A stretch of 64,000 nt of DNA, taken from positions 186,001 to 250,000 of the forward strand of contig NZ_JUIW01000005.1 in assembly GCF_004151245.1 (NCBI RefSeq). Reading direction: 5' to 3'. Each line of letters begins with the position of its first letter. Positions within the stretch are counted from its first letter, which is position 1. The DNA comes from Flavobacterium beibuense. Lineage in GTDB: Bacteria > Bacteroidota > Bacteroidia > Flavobacteriales > Flavobacteriaceae. A program made the position numbers and the translations under genes. The notes below the pieces were generated by a model. It ran no database searches and was not told the DNA's origin. It saw nothing but the letters and a program-made list of their open reading frames with translations. Shown piece after piece: positions 8,183 through 15,553 of the stretch.

Positions 8183-8776
8183 ATGGAAACAGTAACATCT
8201 GAAAGCATTGAAAAGAAATACAGGATTTGGATTATTGTCCTGTCTGTTGCCATTCCGGTGGCTGTAGCAATCCTTTTTGGAGTTAAGCTTAAAGATCTAG
8301 GTTTTGATGTTAAGCCTCTTTATTTTTTACCTCCCATATATGCCGGCATTAATGGTCTTACGGCAGTAGTCTTGGTTACTGCGGTTATGGCTGTAAGAAG
8401 GGGTAAGCTAAAGTTACATGAAAACCTTATGAAGTTTGCTATTATACTTTCATGCTTGTTTCTGGTTATGTACATAGCTTATCACATGACGGCCGATTCT
8501 ACCATTTTTGGTGATTTTAACCATAATGGTGTGCTGGAACTTTCAGAACAAAACAAGGTAGGTTTTTCAAGATACATTTACCTGTTCATATTACTATTTC
8601 ATATTGCGCTTTCTATAATAATAATACCATTGGTATTGATAACTTATGTAAGGGCGCTTTCTAAGAGTTTTTACAGGCATAAAAAGCTGGCGCGTATTAC
8701 TTATCCGTTATGGCTTTATGTGGCTGTTACAGGAGTTATAGTGTATCTTATGATATCGCCTTATTATAACTATTAA
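8183..8776 (+). CDS. DUF420 (CtaM-like) membrane protein with an EF-hand-like loop
   Basis: A 197-residue membrane protein with five predicted helices and histidines in YHMTAD, FHIAL and HENLMK positions, as in the DUF420 family. The characterised member CtaM of Staphylococcus aureus is needed for function of the aa3 oxidase, so a role in oxidase maturation is likely. In the loop after helix three, residues 111-122 (DFNHNGVLELSE) match a canonical EF-hand calcium loop at positions 1, 3, 5, 6, 8, 9 and 12. Start is 1 nt after the SCO stop. Confidence 0.85.
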   Translation: METVTSESIEKKYRIWIIVLSVAIPVAVAILFGVKLKDLGFDVKPLYFLPPIYAGINGLTAVVLVTAVMAVRRGKLKLHENLMKFAIILSCLFLVMYIAYHMTADSTIFGDFNHNGVLELSEQNKVGFSRYIYLFILLFHIALSIIIIPLVLITYVRALSKSFYRHKKLARITYPLWLYVAVTGVIVYLMISPYYNY

Positions 8777-8787
8777 GAATATGATTG

Positions 8788-9027
8788 ATGAGTAACAGAG
8801 TTATAAATTTCTGCTTTGCTTTTTTTGCTTTGCTTTTATCGGTACAGGCAAATGCGCAATGTGCTATGTGCAGGGCATCGCTCGAGAGCAGCGATGGAGG
8901 AATTAAACCGGAAGCAGTAAACGACGGAATAGTATACTTAATGATTTTTCCGTACCTGTTAGTGGGTCTTGTGGGTTATGCGGTTTACCGGTTAAGGAAG
9001 AAGAGAACAACAAATACTACAGAATAA
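8788..9027 (+). CDS. Small exported CxxC membrane protein of the cox cluster
   Basis: A 79-residue protein with a signal peptide (residues 1 to about 24, ending ANA), a mature N-terminus starting QCAMCRASLES, and one C-terminal helix (about residues 49-68) followed by a basic tail. The ATG at 8788 is preferred to the TTG at 8785. The CxxC pair right after the cleavage site would face the periplasm, so a metal or redox role in oxidase assembly is possible; I know of no assigned function. Last gene of the SCO-DUF420 run, 11 bp after DUF420, and followed by a terminator. Confidence 0.7.
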   Translation: MSNRVINFCFAFFALLLSVQANAQCAMCRASLESSDGGIKPEAVNDGIVYLMIFPYLLVGLVGYAVYRLRKKRTTNTTE

Positions 9028-9062
9028 AAAAAATAGACGGCTACTTAAGGCCGTCTATTTTT
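9026..9062. terminator. Bidirectional terminator shared by two convergent genes
   Basis: Stem AAATAGACGGC (9031-9041) / GCCGTCTATTT (9050-9060), 8-nt loop, A-run on one side and T-run on the other. The right arm lies inside the last codons of the DUF4403 gene. Confidence 0.9.
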
Positions 9063-10429
9063 ATATCCATTTTACCTGAAGTTTTTATAAAGGCTATTAT
9101 AGCATTATCGGTTAGTTCAATCTTGTCAAACTCAAAATCATTTAAGTTACCGTTTACAAATATTCCTGCCATAGGAGAGTAGTTGTTAAGGTAAGGACTA
9201 AGGCTCTTTTTGCCCTCTTCAAGGTTTTCTGTTATACTATAACGGCAGTTTTCCTGTATTTTTCTTAGCACTGTACCTTCAGCAAGCCAGTTGGCGGTTT
9301 TCATCAGTACGCTTTTTGTGTCGAGTACATAATCCAGTTTGTCAAAATAAATTTCTTTTGTAGTAGCATTATAGCTTGGATACCCTGACAGGTAAACCGT
9401 GCCGTTAATGCTGCCGGACATATTAAGGGCAATTATCATTTTGCCTTCTTTATGCCATAGGTCAACTTTATTTACAAGGACTTTTCTGCTGCCGGAACCA
9501 AATTCCTGACCCTGAAAGTTCTTAGTCATTATTTTCGACGCATTTTCATAGGTTGATATACCTGCAACAACAACGTTAATCTTATCCGGCATCTTGCTTA
9601 CGGCCTTTAAAACTACATTGTCCTTTTTAAAAGTACTTACAGGTTTTTGTCCTATTATGGTTTGCATGGTACATTTAAGTCCCATGTCCATAGTAATCTG
9701 TTTTTTTGATAATACGGCATCGGTTACATACAGCTCTACAGGAGTAAGCATAAACCAGGCTTCGTACTGTTCGTTGGATAGGAATGGGGTGCTTATTTTT
9801 TGAAGTGCCTCCAGTACCTGTGGTTTAAAATCGGTAGTATTGGCAATGGCATCGTCCAGCATCTGTTCTATTTTCGATTTAAACAGTTTTACCGCCGGGT
9901 TTATAAGATAGGTAATGGCTACTTTTTGCCCTGCAATGGTAGTGGTGGGGCTTTCCTGCCATTTAAGGCTTTCCAGTGTGGTAACGGTTGAAAGTTTCCA
10001 GTTCTTAAGGCCTACCTTGCTGTCAAGGGTTACAATGGCGTTAAGGTCAAAATCCCTTATATCTTTAAGTGTTACACCCAGTGCTGTTGTGCCATATTTT
10101 ACCTTTGCACTTATTTTTATGGGTACGACCGATTGGAGTCTGCCTTTTTGCTCGGTAAACTTAATAGGGGCGGTTTTCCATATTTTAAGGGCTATGTCGT
10201 CGTCATTTATGTTGTTGTCTTCATAAATAAGTCCGGTAAAGAATTTGTTGAGCTGGTTTTCAATATCGCTAACCGATATAGTTACCGGCATGTTTACAAA
10301 TGAGGTTGTTGTTTGGTAAACAGCAGGAGTGTTTGTAGAGGGTTCCGGTTTCAAGGCTTCAATACGTTTAGCGGTAGAGCATCCCGACAATATAATTACC
10401 AATGCACTTAAGGCAAACAACTTTTTCAT
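9041..10429 (-). CDS. DUF4403 family lipoprotein
   Basis: A 462-residue lipoprotein: signal peptide with lipobox LSGC (Cys17). The body matches the DUF4403 family found in Bacteroidota and Proteobacteria, with two repeated halves of alternating strands (for example PVTISVSDIENQLN near residue 53, and VPIKISAKVKYG). The family has no established function; the fold is thought to resemble lipid-binding tubular proteins, which is inference. It is divergent from the TolC-adaptor operon across a 139-bp spacer that holds a 12-bp palindrome, and convergent with the cox cluster. Confidence 0.85.
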   Translation of the reverse strand: MKKLFALSALVIILSGCSTAKRIEALKPEPSTNTPAVYQTTTSFVNMPVTISVSDIENQLNKFFTGLIYEDNNINDDDIALKIWKTAPIKFTEQKGRLQSVVPIKISAKVKYGTTALGVTLKDIRDFDLNAIVTLDSKVGLKNWKLSTVTTLESLKWQESPTTTIAGQKVAITYLINPAVKLFKSKIEQMLDDAIANTTDFKPQVLEALQKISTPFLSNEQYEAWFMLTPVELYVTDAVLSKKQITMDMGLKCTMQTIIGQKPVSTFKKDNVVLKAVSKMPDKINVVVAGISTYENASKIMTKNFQGQEFGSGSRKVLVNKVDLWHKEGKMIIALNMSGSINGTVYLSGYPSYNATTKEIYFDKLDYVLDTKSVLMKTANWLAEGTVLRKIQENCRYSITENLEEGKKSLSPYLNNYSPMAGIFVNGNLNDFEFDKIELTDNAIIAFIKTSGKMDIKIDGLK

Positions 10430-10443
10430 GGTTTGTTGAAAAT

Positions 10444-10455
10444 TTTAGCGCTAAA
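10444..10455. promoter_or_regulatory. 12-bp perfect palindrome in divergent promoter region
   Basis: TTTAGCGCTAAA lies 15 bp upstream of the DUF4403 start and about 80 bp before the tolC -7 box. Possible operator; no regulator is adjacent. Confidence 0.35.
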
Positions 10456-10537
10456 TTAATGCTAAAATTGTAACTTTTTGCGTTCTTAATCGACTAAAAC
10501 TATAGTAAATAAGGTTATTTTCTTTGAAGAAAATAAA

Positions 10538-10545
10538 TACCTTTG
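10538..10545 (+). promoter_or_regulatory. -7 box of the tolC-adaptor operon
   Basis: TACCTTTG fits TAnnTTTG and lies 23 nt before the ATG at 10569. It makes the in-frame TTG at 10524 untenable as the start. Confidence 0.6.
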
Positions 10546-10568
10546 TAAAACCCGTATTATTTACGCCG

Positions 10569-11933
10569 ATGAAAACCAACTTTAGAACAGCCTTATTATT
10601 AATCCTATTCTTTTCAACCTTTACTTCTAAAGCTCAGGAGAAAAAGTGGACTTTAGAAGAGTGTGTAAATTATGCACTTCAGCATAACATATCCATCAGG
10701 GAGGCCGAGTTGGATGCCCAACTTGCCGAAGTAAATAAGAGTGATGCTTACGGGAATTTTTTACCTAACGTAAATGCCAATGCAAGCCATTTTTGGAATA
10801 TAGGTCTAACCCAAAGTATTACGGGAATATTGGAACAACAAACCACTCAATTTACCAATGCGGGATTAAGCGCCGGGGTAGATTTGTTTAAAGGGCTTCA
10901 AAATCAAAGGCAGTACCGCAGGCAAAAAATGGCTCTTGTGGCCAGTCAGTACCAGTTGGTTAAAATGCAGGAAGATGTATCACTTAACGTTGCCAATGCT
11001 TTTTTAGAGGTGCTTTTTAACAAAGAGAATCTTAAAGTACAACAGGAACAACTACAGGTAGATCTTGATCAGGCAGAGCGTACTAAAGACCTGGTTGATG
11101 GAGGTATGGTGCCAAGAGGTGATCTTTTGGATATTCAGGCAACTGTTGCTGCCGACAGGCAAAAGGTTATTCAGTCGGAAAACCAGTTGTTGATCTCCAA
11201 GTTAAGTCTTGCACAGTTACTACAACTTGAGGAGTTCTGGAAATTTGATATTGCCGATGAGGAGTATGATCTGGGTGAACCGGAAGTGATGCTTAATACT
11301 CCCATGGAAGTTTATAATAAAGCAAAAGATCTTCGTACAGAAATAAAAATCGCGAAAGCTAATCTTGAAATAGCTGAACAGGATGTGAAAATTGCAAGGG
11401 CCGCTTATCAGCCTACACTTACCGGTTTTTATAATTTGAACACCAGGGTAACCTATGCCGATTATTCTTCTTTTGAAAACGGTCAGGTAGTAAGTATTAC
11501 GCCTCCGCCATTCTGGAATCAGTTTTGGGATAATAAAGGGCACTCATTCGGTTTTCAGTTAAACATCCCTATATTTAACGGGTTTGCTACCAGAAACAAT
11601 GTAAGGAAATCTAAAATAGCATTAGAAAGATCTAAAATAGCTTATGAAAGACAGGAGCTGGATCTTCAACGTAATGTATATACTGCCTATACTGATGTTC
11701 AGGGGGCACAAAAAGCCTATGAAGCAGCAGTTTCTGCAGCAGAGGCAAGATCACAGGCCTTAGAATATGCCAAGGAGCGTTATGAGGTAGGGCTTATAAA
11801 TGTTTTTGACCTAAACCAGGCGCAAACACTTTCGGTTAATGCACAAAGCGAAGTGCTTAGGGCTAAATATGATTATATCTTTAAAATTAAAATATTAGAT
11901 TTCTATTTCGGGATACCAATTACTCAAAACTAA
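10569..11933 (+). CDS. TolC family outer-membrane efflux protein
   Basis: A 454-residue outer-membrane channel. Signal peptide of about 22 residues ending SKAQE, then the TolC repeat structure: WTLEECVNYALQHN at the start of the first repeat and long coiled-coil stretches at residues about 130-200 and 330-400. The second repeat closes with EYAKERYEVGLINVFDLNQAQ, a typical OEP signature. Start chosen at the ATG downstream of the -7 box. It exports substrates as the outer part of a tripartite pump and sits 4 bp before an adaptor gene. Confidence 0.93.
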   Translation: MKTNFRTALLLILFFSTFTSKAQEKKWTLEECVNYALQHNISIREAELDAQLAEVNKSDAYGNFLPNVNANASHFWNIGLTQSITGILEQQTTQFTNAGLSAGVDLFKGLQNQRQYRRQKMALVASQYQLVKMQEDVSLNVANAFLEVLFNKENLKVQQEQLQVDLDQAERTKDLVDGGMVPRGDLLDIQATVAADRQKVIQSENQLLISKLSLAQLLQLEEFWKFDIADEEYDLGEPEVMLNTPMEVYNKAKDLRTEIKIAKANLEIAEQDVKIARAAYQPTLTGFYNLNTRVTYADYSSFENGQVVSITPPPFWNQFWDNKGHSFGFQLNIPIFNGFATRNNVRKSKIALERSKIAYERQELDLQRNVYTAYTDVQGAQKAYEAAVSAAEARSQALEYAKERYEVGLINVFDLNQAQTLSVNAQSEVLRAKYDYIFKIKILDFYFGIPITQN

Positions 11934-11937
11934 AACT

Positions 11938-13224
11938 ATGTCTAAAAAGTCGGTATATTATTTATTAGGAGGATTTGTTTTTATCATCGGACTGCTTGTT
12001 GTGCTTAAAAAAACAGGTACAATAGGTAATAATGATGAAGGTAAAGAGGTTGAAACCGAAAAAGTAAGCCAGATAACGCTTACCGAAACGGTTTCGGCTA
12101 CAGGAAAAGTACAACCGGAAGTAGAAGTTAAAATATCATCGGAAGTATCAGGAGAAATTATTGAGCTTCCTATAAAAGAGGGTCAGCCGATTAAAAAAGG
12201 TGATCTTCTGGTAAGGATTAATCCTGACTTATATGAGTCTGGAGTTAGCAGAAGCGCTGCGGCACTTTCTACCGCTAAGGCTGGTTTGAGCCAGGCTGAA
12301 GCACAACTTAAGGAGGCTAAAGCGAATTACGACAGAAATCAATCGCTATTTAATAAAGGCGTAATCTCTAAATCAGAGTGGGATAAAATTGTTTCAGCTT
12401 ATGAAGTAGCTGTTGCCAGTAAGCAGTCGGCCTATTTTAATGTACAGAGTGCAGGTGCTACTGTAAGTGAGGCGCGTGATAACCTTAACAGGACAACCAT
12501 TTATTCTCCGGTTGACGGTACAATTTCCAAACTGGATGCCGAACTTGGTGAGCGAGTTGTGGGAACTCAACAGATGGCAGGTACCGAGATTTTAAGGGTT
12601 GCCAACCTAAACAACATGGAGGTAGAGGTTGATGTTAATGAGAACGATATTGTAAAAGTTGAAATAGGTGACGAGGCCAAAATAGAAGTTGACGCTTACC
12701 TTAAAAGAGAATTTAAAGGTGTAGTGACAAGTATATCAAATTCGGCAAGCAGCGAGCTTACTGCCGATCAGGTTACTAATTTTAAGGTTAAGGTAAGAAT
12801 ACTTAAAGAGTCGTATGAAGATATGACCAAAGGCAAGCCTTCTAATTATTCACCATTTAGGCCGGGTATGACAGCGACAGTTGAAATTATTACTGACCGT
12901 AAAGAAAATATAATGGCAGTGCCTATTAGTGCGGTTGTGATTAAAACCGATACAACTTCTGCTAAAAAAGATGTTATTCAAGAATTGGAGCGTAAAGAGA
13001 AGGAGCAAAAAACAGGCAAACTGGATGAGCGTTTTGAATGTGTGTTTGTGAACGAAGGAGGTAAAGCCGTTTTAAGGCCTATTACAACAGGTATACAGGA
13101 TGATACCAATATAGAGGTGGTAAAAGGGCTTGAAAAAGGGGAGGAAGTTATTACAGGGCCATATACATTGGTTTCTAAAGAACTTAATGCGGGGGATAAA
13201 GTAAAATCAAAACCTAAAAAATAA
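11938..13224 (+). CDS. Efflux periplasmic adaptor subunit (MacA/RND type)
   Basis: A 428-residue membrane-fusion protein: one N-terminal helix (about residues 6-24), a first lipoyl half-motif (VSATGKVQPEVEVKISSEVSG), an alpha-hairpin coiled coil at about residues 95-180 with alanine/lysine-rich heptads, a second lipoyl half (IYSPVDGTISKLDAELGERV), a beta-barrel domain, and a membrane-proximal domain ending ITGPYTLVSKELNAGDKV. It links TolC to an inner-membrane pump. Oddly, no MacB/FtsX-type or RND pump follows; the next gene is tsaB. Confidence 0.92.
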   Translation: MSKKSVYYLLGGFVFIIGLLVVLKKTGTIGNNDEGKEVETEKVSQITLTETVSATGKVQPEVEVKISSEVSGEIIELPIKEGQPIKKGDLLVRINPDLYESGVSRSAAALSTAKAGLSQAEAQLKEAKANYDRNQSLFNKGVISKSEWDKIVSAYEVAVASKQSAYFNVQSAGATVSEARDNLNRTTIYSPVDGTISKLDAELGERVVGTQQMAGTEILRVANLNNMEVEVDVNENDIVKVEIGDEAKIEVDAYLKREFKGVVTSISNSASSELTADQVTNFKVKVRILKESYEDMTKGKPSNYSPFRPGMTATVEIITDRKENIMAVPISAVVIKTDTTSAKKDVIQELERKEKEQKTGKLDERFECVFVNEGGKAVLRPITTGIQDDTNIEVVKGLEKGEEVITGPYTLVSKELNAGDKVKSKPKK

Positions 13225-13239
13225 TATCAGGATAAGTCA

Positions 13240-13902
13240 ATGGCTTTGATACTTAATATTGAAACAGCTACCAGAAACTGTTCGGTAGCACTTTCACTTA
13301 ATGGTGAAATAACAGCTGTAAGAGAAATAGCAGCTGATAGTTATCTACATGCAGAAAAGCTGCATATCTTTATTGGAGAGTGTATTGAAGAAGCAGGGTG
13401 CAGCCTGAACGATTTGCATGCCATAGCTGTTAGTAAGGGTCCTGGTTCTTATACGGGGCTCCGTATAGGAGTTTCGGCTGCTAAAGGACTTTGCTACGCT
13501 TTAAATATTCCGCTAATTGCCATAGATACCATGGAAGTACTTGCAAGAAACTGCAATGCAGTAGAAGGGGAGTGTATATTGCCATTAATTGATGCCCGCA
13601 GGATGGAAGCCTATACTGCTGTTTTTAGCAGTGATTATTCTAAATTAAGGGAAACCAAAGCAGAAATAATAACTCCTGAATCTTTTATTGAACTGGAAGG
13701 TAAATTACATTTAATAGGCGACGGAGCCGCTAAGTGTAAGGAAATTTTAAACGATGATAAGTTTGTTTATCATGATAATATATTATTTCCTTCGGCAAAA
13801 CAGATGTGTAGTGTAGCCAATGATAAGTACAAAAAAAGCGACATTGTTGATGTCGCTTATTTCGAGCCTTTCTATTTGAAAGACTTTATTGTTAACAAAT
13901 AA
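13240..13902 (+). CDS. tsaB: tRNA threonylcarbamoyladenosine biosynthesis protein TsaB
   Basis: A 220-residue member of the ASKHA superfamily, partner and stabiliser of TsaD in making t6A37 on tRNAs reading ANN codons. Characteristic elements are ILNIETATRNCSVAL at the N-terminus and GPGSYTGLRIG at about residue 68. Length is normal. It follows the efflux adaptor by 15 bp and seems to be carried in the same transcript. Its 3' coding end contains a hairpin that reads as an intrinsic terminator for the opposite strand. Confidence 0.95.
   Translation: MALILNIETATRNCSVALSLNGEITAVREIAADSYLHAEKLHIFIGECIEEAGCSLNDLHAIAVSKGPGSYTGLRIGVSAAKGLCYALNIPLIAIDTMEVLARNCNAVEGECILPLIDARRMEAYTAVFSSDYSKLRETKAEIITPESFIELEGKLHLIGDGAAKCKEILNDDKFVYHDNILFPSAKQMCSVANDKYKKSDIVDVAYFEPFYLKDFIVNK
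13831..13858 (-). terminator. Minus-strand terminator embedded in tsaB
   Basis: Stem AAGCGACAT (13836-13844) / ATGTCGCTT (13850-13858), 5-nt loop; on the minus strand it is followed by seven U. It would terminate the convergent secreted-protein gene about 50-75 nt past its stop codon. Confidence 0.8.
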
Positions 13903-13907
13903 TTATT

Positions 13908-14585
13908 TTATAACAGAGTGTTTAGGTAAGCTCCTAATGTTTTTAGGTCTTCATCCTCATCTGTGTCTATTTTGTTTTCTTTGATAAAGTTTTTAATTTC
14001 TTTTTCCTTTCCGGGAATAATAGCTGTTACATCTTTCTTTTTAGTAGACATATAAACAATATCCCCATTGTTTAACTGAATATAATATTCAAGGTCTTTT
14101 TTTCTGTACATAGGGGCTTTATAGCTTCCGTAACCTGAAGTTGGGTGTTCTTCCGGCTGTAAATAAATATTCTCTTTTTTGTAGATATTTACTTTATCAT
14201 TTTCACTTATCGGAATAAGGTAACGTTGAGAACTTACATTTTCCTTGTCTGTAAACTGAAGGTATTTATAAGCGCCTTTATCACCTGAAAGTGTAATTGT
14301 TTGATTGTCTTTAGGCTGAAGAACTAAAATTTCATTATTGACCTGAACTTCAATTTCATCACTATAAGCATTATATCTTATCATGCTTACTTCATTTGCA
14401 TCATCAACTTTACCGGGTAAAAACTTCTCATTGTAATATTGAGAACCCTGTGCCGGCTGACTGTCAGCTTTTTTACTGTATATAGCACCTATCTGGCCAT
14501 TGTTGTAGTTGTAAGTGGTCTGCTGCGCCGATAATGCAGCAGTGGCAAATAATACGGGGATTACAAGTAATTTAGTTAATTTCAT
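13908..14585 (-). CDS. Secreted protein of unknown function
   Basis: A 225-residue exported protein. The signal peptide (MKLTKLLVIPVLFATAALSAQ) is cleaved after about residue 20. The mature part is rich in strands and has a KDNQTITLSGDKGAYKYLQF-like middle and a charged C-terminus (DTDEDEDLKTLGAYLNTLL). The ATG at 14585 fits the signal peptide and lies 24 nt after a TATTTTTG box; a longer frame starting at 14657 has no support. I do not recognise a named family, though it resembles hypothetical proteins common in flavobacteria. Convergent with tsaB, 5 bp apart. Confidence 0.75.
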   Translation of the reverse strand: MKLTKLLVIPVLFATAALSAQQTTYNYNNGQIGAIYSKKADSQPAQGSQYYNEKFLPGKVDDANEVSMIRYNAYSDEIEVQVNNEILVLQPKDNQTITLSGDKGAYKYLQFTDKENVSSQRYLIPISENDKVNIYKKENIYLQPEEHPTSGYGSYKAPMYRKKDLEYYIQLNNGDIVYMSTKKKDVTAIIPGKEKEIKNFIKENKIDTDEDEDLKTLGAYLNTLL

Positions 14586-14609
14586 TTCTAATAGTTTTTT
14601 TATTGCGTT

Positions 14610-14617
14610 CAAAAATA
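14610..14617 (-). promoter_or_regulatory. -7 box of secreted-protein gene
   Basis: On the minus strand TATTTTTG fits TAnnTTTG, 24 nt before the ATG at 14585. Confidence 0.5.
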
Positions 14618-14640
14618 TGCAATATTGTTTTCTAAGAATA

Positions 14641-14671
14641 GATAAAATGGCAAACAACGTGCCGTTTTATC
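14641..14671 (-). terminator. Inverted repeat after mscS-like gene
   Basis: Arms GATAAAAtGGCA / TGCCgTTTTATC (12 bp with one mismatch) separated by 7 nt, about 42 bp after the stop of the MscS gene. A U-rich arm but no separate U-tract: a probable weak terminator. Confidence 0.45.
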
Positions 14672-14712
14672 AATACTGCGCTTTTTTAACGTTATATGTT
14701 GTAATATATTAT

Positions 14713-15549
14713 CTAAGAAGGCAGATTTTTTTTGTCCAGATTTCTGATAACAATATCTCGTTGAGGGAAAGGTATTTCAATACCTTCGGCATCAAATTGT
14801 ATTTTAACATTTTCCTGAACATCAGAAAGCATTTGCCAGTAGTCTTCGTTTTTAGCCCAGGCAAGTATCTGGAAGTTTACCGAGTTATCTGCTAATCCTT
14901 TTATCCTTATTATTGGGGCAGGCTCGTCTAATATTTTAGGTTCATTGGCTACCACTTTTGCCAATACATCTTTTACGTGCTTCATGTTACTGCCATAACC
15001 TGCGCCAATTATAATCTCGCCACGGCGCGTAACCTCTTTAGAGAAGTTTCTTATGTTACCGTTAGAAAGCGATCCGTTAGGAATGTATATTACCTGATTG
15101 CTAGGGGTAGTAATTTTAGTTGCAAAAATCTGTATTTCATTAACAGTACCTCCTTCGCCCTGTGCTTCGATATAATCGCCAACCCTGAAAGGTTTGAATA
15201 TTATAATAAGCAATCCGCCCGCGAAGTTAGAAAGCGATCCCTGTAATGATAAACCTACCGCTAAACCGGCAGCACCCAATATGGCTACAAATGATGATGT
15301 TTCAACTCCCAGCTGGGCAATTACTATAATAAACAGCATTACTCTTAGCACCCATGTAAGTATATCCAAAAGGAAACGGACAGCGGTTGGGTCCATTTCT
15401 CTTCTTTTCATGATTCTAAGTATGATTGTTCTCACCAGCTTAATGGCAAGTAATCCACCTATTAACAGTACAAAGGCATATACAAGCTTTGGAGTATATT
15501 CTATTAATAAGTTTAAAAACCATTCTAAGTATCCTTCAAAGTCCTTCAT
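14713..15549 (-). CDS. Small-conductance mechanosensitive channel (MscS family)
   Basis: A 278-residue MscS-type channel that opens on membrane tension to release solutes during osmotic downshock. Three N-terminal helices (about residues 18-38, 60-80, 88-125) are followed by the pore-lining segment GAAGLAVGLSLQGSLSNFAGG and the beta domain (FRVGDYIEAQGEGGTV). Length is close to that of E. coli MscS (286). It starts 4 bp after the stop of the upstream YyaL-like gene on the same strand, so the two are probably co-transcribed. Confidence 0.93.
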   Translation of the reverse strand: MKDFEGYLEWFLNLLIEYTPKLVYAFVLLIGGLLAIKLVRTIILRIMKRREMDPTAVRFLLDILTWVLRVMLFIIVIAQLGVETSSFVAILGAAGLAVGLSLQGSLSNFAGGLLIIIFKPFRVGDYIEAQGEGGTVNEIQIFATKITTPSNQVIYIPNGSLSNGNIRNFSKEVTRRGEIIIGAGYGSNMKHVKDVLAKVVANEPKILDEPAPIIRIKGLADNSVNFQILAWAKNEDYWQMLSDVQENVKIQFDAEGIEIPFPQRDIVIRNLDKKNLPS

Positions 15550-15553
15550 TGTA

